Shown here one piece after another: positions 6,954 to 8,587 of a stretch of DNA of 8,587 nucleotides (the first letter of the stretch is position 1; each line of letters begins with the position of its first letter). The stretch covers positions 1-8,587 of the forward strand of contig JANWKX010000069.1 of the NCBI GenBank assembly GCA_025451145.1, in the 5' to 3' direction. The translations under genes and the position numbers were made by a program. The notes beneath the pieces are model-generated. The model was given only the letters and a program-made list of their open reading frames with translations. It was not told where the DNA came from and did not search any database. This DNA comes from Vampirovibrionales bacterium. Its GTDB lineage: Bacteria; Cyanobacteriota; Vampirovibrionia; Vampirovibrionales; JAGQHJ01.

Positions 6954-8204
6954 TTATTGGAAAATCAGCTTCAAAAACCGGCGGCGTCCGACCTGGAGGA
7001 CCATGGATTGTTGAGATTTTCCGGAGAATTCGTAATCCATATCCTCAATTTTGACGCTGTTTAGCTTAACGCCTCCCCCTTGGATTAAGCGTCTTGCTTC
7101 GGATTTACTCGGAGCCAATTGATGTTCCACCATGACTGTCGGGAGATGGTAGTGCTCATCGCCTTTTAGGACTGCTTCCGGGATGTTATCCGGAATCTCA
7201 TTTCGTTTAAACTGCTTCACAAAGGCTTCTTCGGCAGCATTGGCATCGTCGCGAGAGTAGTACTCAGAAATAATCAGCTTGGCAAGTTCCGACTTAATGT
7301 CTCTCGGGTTGGCTGCGCCACTCTCCAACTGGCCTCTTAGCTGTGTGACCAACTCAGGCGTACAGGACGTCAAAAGTTCGATATAGGAGATAATCAGGCT
7401 ATCCGGAATGGACATGAGCTTGCCGTACATTTCAGAGGGCGGATCGGTTAAGTTAATACAATGTTCCGGGTAGGACTTGGACATTTTTACTTTGCCATCG
7501 GTCCCTTCAATAATCGGCATTAAAAGAACCGATTGCGGATCCGCCTTGCCGTAGGCCATCTGAATATCCCGTCCCAGAAGGGTATTAAACCGTTGATCAC
7601 TTCCGCCCAGTTCAATATCGGCATCAATGACCACAGAATCATAGGCCTGCATCAAGGGATAGAGGAATTCATGGAGGTAAATCGGCTTGTTGGCCTCATA
7701 GCGATTGGCGAAATCTTCACGAACCAGCATTTGCGCGACAGTCATTTTGCCGGTCAACTTGAGAATATCTTCCAGCTTCAATGGGCTAAGCCATTCGCTG
7801 TTTCTCATAACCGTTGCTTTATCCGTATTGATGACTTTACCCGCCTGAGCCAGATAGGTCTCCGCATTTTGGATAACTTCCGCGTTGGTCAAGGGGGGGC
7901 GGGTTTCACTGCGCCCTGAAGGGTCTCCAATGAGGGCTGTAGCGTCACCAATAATCAGGATAATTTCATGCCCAAGCTCCTGAAAGGCTTTAAGTTTTCG
8001 TAAAACCACCGTGTGTCCGAGGTGTAGATCAGGACGGGTTGGGTCTAAGCCTAGCTTAACCTTTAAAGGACGCTGGGTTTGTGCGGCATGTTGCAGTTTT
8101 TGGGCCAAGGCTTGAGGGCCACCAGGCAGAAATTCACCGTTACGGCACAAGTACTCTGCCTGTTGGATAAATACCTGATCAATCGGGGTTGCTGCGATAC
8201 TCAT
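6954..8204 (-). CDS. tyrS: Tyrosyl-tRNA synthetase
   Basis: This class I aminoacyl-tRNA synthetase charges tRNA-Tyr with tyrosine in the cytoplasm. With the ATG at 8204 the protein has 416 residues. Visible motifs are HLGH (61-64, the HIGH signature), GGSDQRFN (200-207) in the tyrosine pocket, and KMSKS (240-244). An S4-type RNA-binding domain follows from about 352 to the end (SKSEARRLIQGGGVKLN). KMSKS rather than KFGKT, with the HEFLYPLMQAYDS segment, places it in the TyrZ-like branch, not the E. coli TyrS branch. A TTG at 8231 would add nine residues (MSFSFKING), but these have no family support and neither start has a strong Shine-Dalgarno site, so 8204 is preferred. It lies 81 bases downstream of an unknown gene that follows glmS. 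No tRNA-sensing T-box leader is visible, and there is little space for one. Confidence 0.95.
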   Translation of the reverse strand: MSIAATPIDQVFIQQAEYLCRNGEFLPGGPQALAQKLQHAAQTQRPLKVKLGLDPTRPDLHLGHTVVLRKLKAFQELGHEIILIIGDATALIGDPSGRSETRPPLTNAEVIQNAETYLAQAGKVINTDKATVMRNSEWLSPLKLEDILKLTGKMTVAQMLVREDFANRYEANKPIYLHEFLYPLMQAYDSVVIDADIELGGSDQRFNTLLGRDIQMAYGKADPQSVLLMPIIEGTDGKVKMSKSYPEHCINLTDPPSEMYGKLMSIPDSLIISYIELLTSCTPELVTQLRGQLESGAANPRDIKSELAKLIISEYYSRDDANAAEEAFVKQFKRNEIPDNIPEAVLKGDEHYHLPTVMVEHQLAPSKSEARRLIQGGGVKLNSVKIEDMDYEFSGKSQQSMVLQVGRRRFLKLIFQ

Positions 8205-8220
8205 ACCATTTATTTTAAAG

Positions 8221-8267
8221 GAAAAAGACAAAAATATCCCAGCACGGCTTTAGCATCTTAGCTGGAT
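8221..8267 (-). terminator. Terminator- or attenuator-like structure just upstream of tyrS
   Basis: Read on the minus strand, ATCCAGC (8267-8261) can pair with GCTGGGAT (8243-8236), leaving one bulged G and a loop of 17 bases. Two T-runs follow (8234-8230 and 8226-8222). The U-rich tail suits an intrinsic terminator, while the large loop weakens the case. It ends fewer than 20 bases before the tyrS ATG, leaving no room for a promoter after it. So tyrS would have to be transcribed through it. Confidence 0.35.
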
Positions 8268-8275
8268 TTGTCTTA

Positions 8276-8295
8276 ACCTAGGCTTCTACCTAGGT
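8276..8295 (-). repeat. Hairpin made of two CCTAGG copies spanning a stop codon
   Basis: Two copies of the palindrome CCTAGG (8277-8282 and 8289-8294) are six bases apart and can fold into a stem of six or seven pairs. On the minus strand the loop contains the TAG stop of the 77-residue gene. No T-run follows directly, so it is not a classic terminator. It could stall or protect the message end, or be chance. Confidence 0.4.
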
Positions 8296-8519
8296 ATTGG
8301 GCTGGGTAATTTCTCCGTTCGTTCTTCATAGTGAAGATAGGCGCCTTCAAGCCATAAGCGTTTCGAGGACGGATCCGTCTTGACAATGGCCCATTGCAAC
8401 GGGATATCCCCTGATGGTAATAGGCTTTCAACTTGAGCTTCAATCCATGCCAACTGGGGCGGGAACGTTTCCGCAGTGCATTCGTGTTCAAAGATCTGAA
8501 CGGCGGATAATCGCTTCAT
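8286..8519 (-). CDS. Unknown 77-residue protein between glmS and tyrS
   Basis: I do not recognise this 77-residue protein. It begins MKRLSAVQIFEHEC, with a single Cys at residue 14, and ends with a proline-rich PSPIPR. The middle looks like a small alpha/beta protein with alternating hydrophobic residues (LQWAIVKTD, KRLWLEGAYLHY). It has no signal peptide or membrane segment. The ATG at 8519 lies 14 bases after the glmS stop codon, so it is very likely transcribed with glmS, possibly by translational coupling, since no Shine-Dalgarno sequence is visible before it. An overlapping frame at 8273-8491 on the same strand has a basic, unstructured composition and is judged a shadow. Confidence that it is a real gene rests on its position and composition. 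Confidence 0.6.
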   Translation of the reverse strand: MKRLSAVQIFEHECTAETFPPQLAWIEAQVESLLPSGDIPLQWAIVKTDPSSKRLWLEGAYLHYEERTEKLPSPIPR

Positions 8520-8533
8520 GAGCCAGATAAGTC

Positions 8534-8587
8534 CTATTCGACAGTGACGCTTTTGGCCAGATTCCGGGGTTGATCCACATCTTTGCC
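8534..8587 (-). CDS. glmS: Glutamine--fructose-6-phosphate aminotransferase, C-terminal end only
   Basis: Only the last 17 codons and the stop are in the window; the rest lies beyond the right edge. The translated end, GKDVDQPRNLAKSVTVE, is the highly conserved C-terminus of GlmS. In this family it folds over the isomerase active site and carries the catalytic lysine (here in LAKS). GlmS makes glucosamine-6-phosphate from fructose-6-phosphate and glutamine, the first step to UDP-GlcNAc for peptidoglycan and other envelope glycans. The next gene starts 14 bases later on the same strand. Nothing of the upstream region, including any glmS ribozyme, can be seen. Confidence 0.93.
   Translation of the reverse strand, partial: GKDVDQPRNLAKSVTVE

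Noticed and set aside
6858..7064. Plus-strand 68-codon frame across the end of tyrS
   Set aside because: More than half lies antisense to the tyrS S4 domain; the rest lies in the spacer and has no motif.
8205..8285. T-box leader controlling tyrS
   Set aside because: Too short, and no specifier loop or conserved T-box sequence (TGG-containing bulge) in a leader context.
8273..8491. Alternative 72-codon minus-strand frame downstream of glmS
   Set aside because: Overlaps the 77-residue frame, which has the better position after glmS and more protein-like composition.

Overview
The window reads as ordinary chromosomal DNA of a bacterium with moderate GC content. Gene density is high, intergenic gaps are short, and there are no insertion sequences, tRNA or rRNA genes, CRISPR arrays or phage genes. 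The lineage cannot be fixed from sequence alone. The Tdh/Kbl pair resembles the Gram-negative and Bacillus versions about equally. Several genes lack a Shine-Dalgarno sequence while others have a strong one. A non-photosynthetic Cyanobacteriota-type (Vampirovibrionia/Melainabacteria) or similar deep-branching host is a low-confidence guess.

Left part (1-2866, + strand): the 3' part of an HD-GYP-type cyclic-di-GMP phosphodiesterase gene runs in from outside the window. A short AT-rich spacer with small inverted repeats and a well-spaced putative promoter follows. Then comes a 696-residue protein built from two ClpP-like domains in tandem. The second domain has a complete Ser-His-Asp triad (S462, H486, D536). 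The first keeps the fold signature and a strongly similar C-terminal segment but has lost all three triad residues. This fused pseudoprotease/protease is the most unusual object in the window.

Middle (2883-6471): a family 2 glycosyltransferase with a C-terminal TPR-like helical region lies on the minus strand, convergent with the ClpP-like gene. A divergent intergenic region with a putative promoter leads into tdh-kbl, a two-gene operon. Its enzymes oxidise L-threonine to 2-amino-3-ketobutyrate and cleave that to glycine and acetyl-CoA.

Right part (6484-8587, minus strand): a small Gln/Lys-rich protein of unknown function converges on kbl. A 275-base spacer follows, then tyrS (tyrosyl-tRNA synthetase, KMSKS type with S4 domain), a 77-residue unknown protein, and the last 17 codons of glmS entering from the right edge. 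The transcription order here is glmS, unknown gene, tyrS. A terminator- or attenuator-like structure lies just before tyrS.
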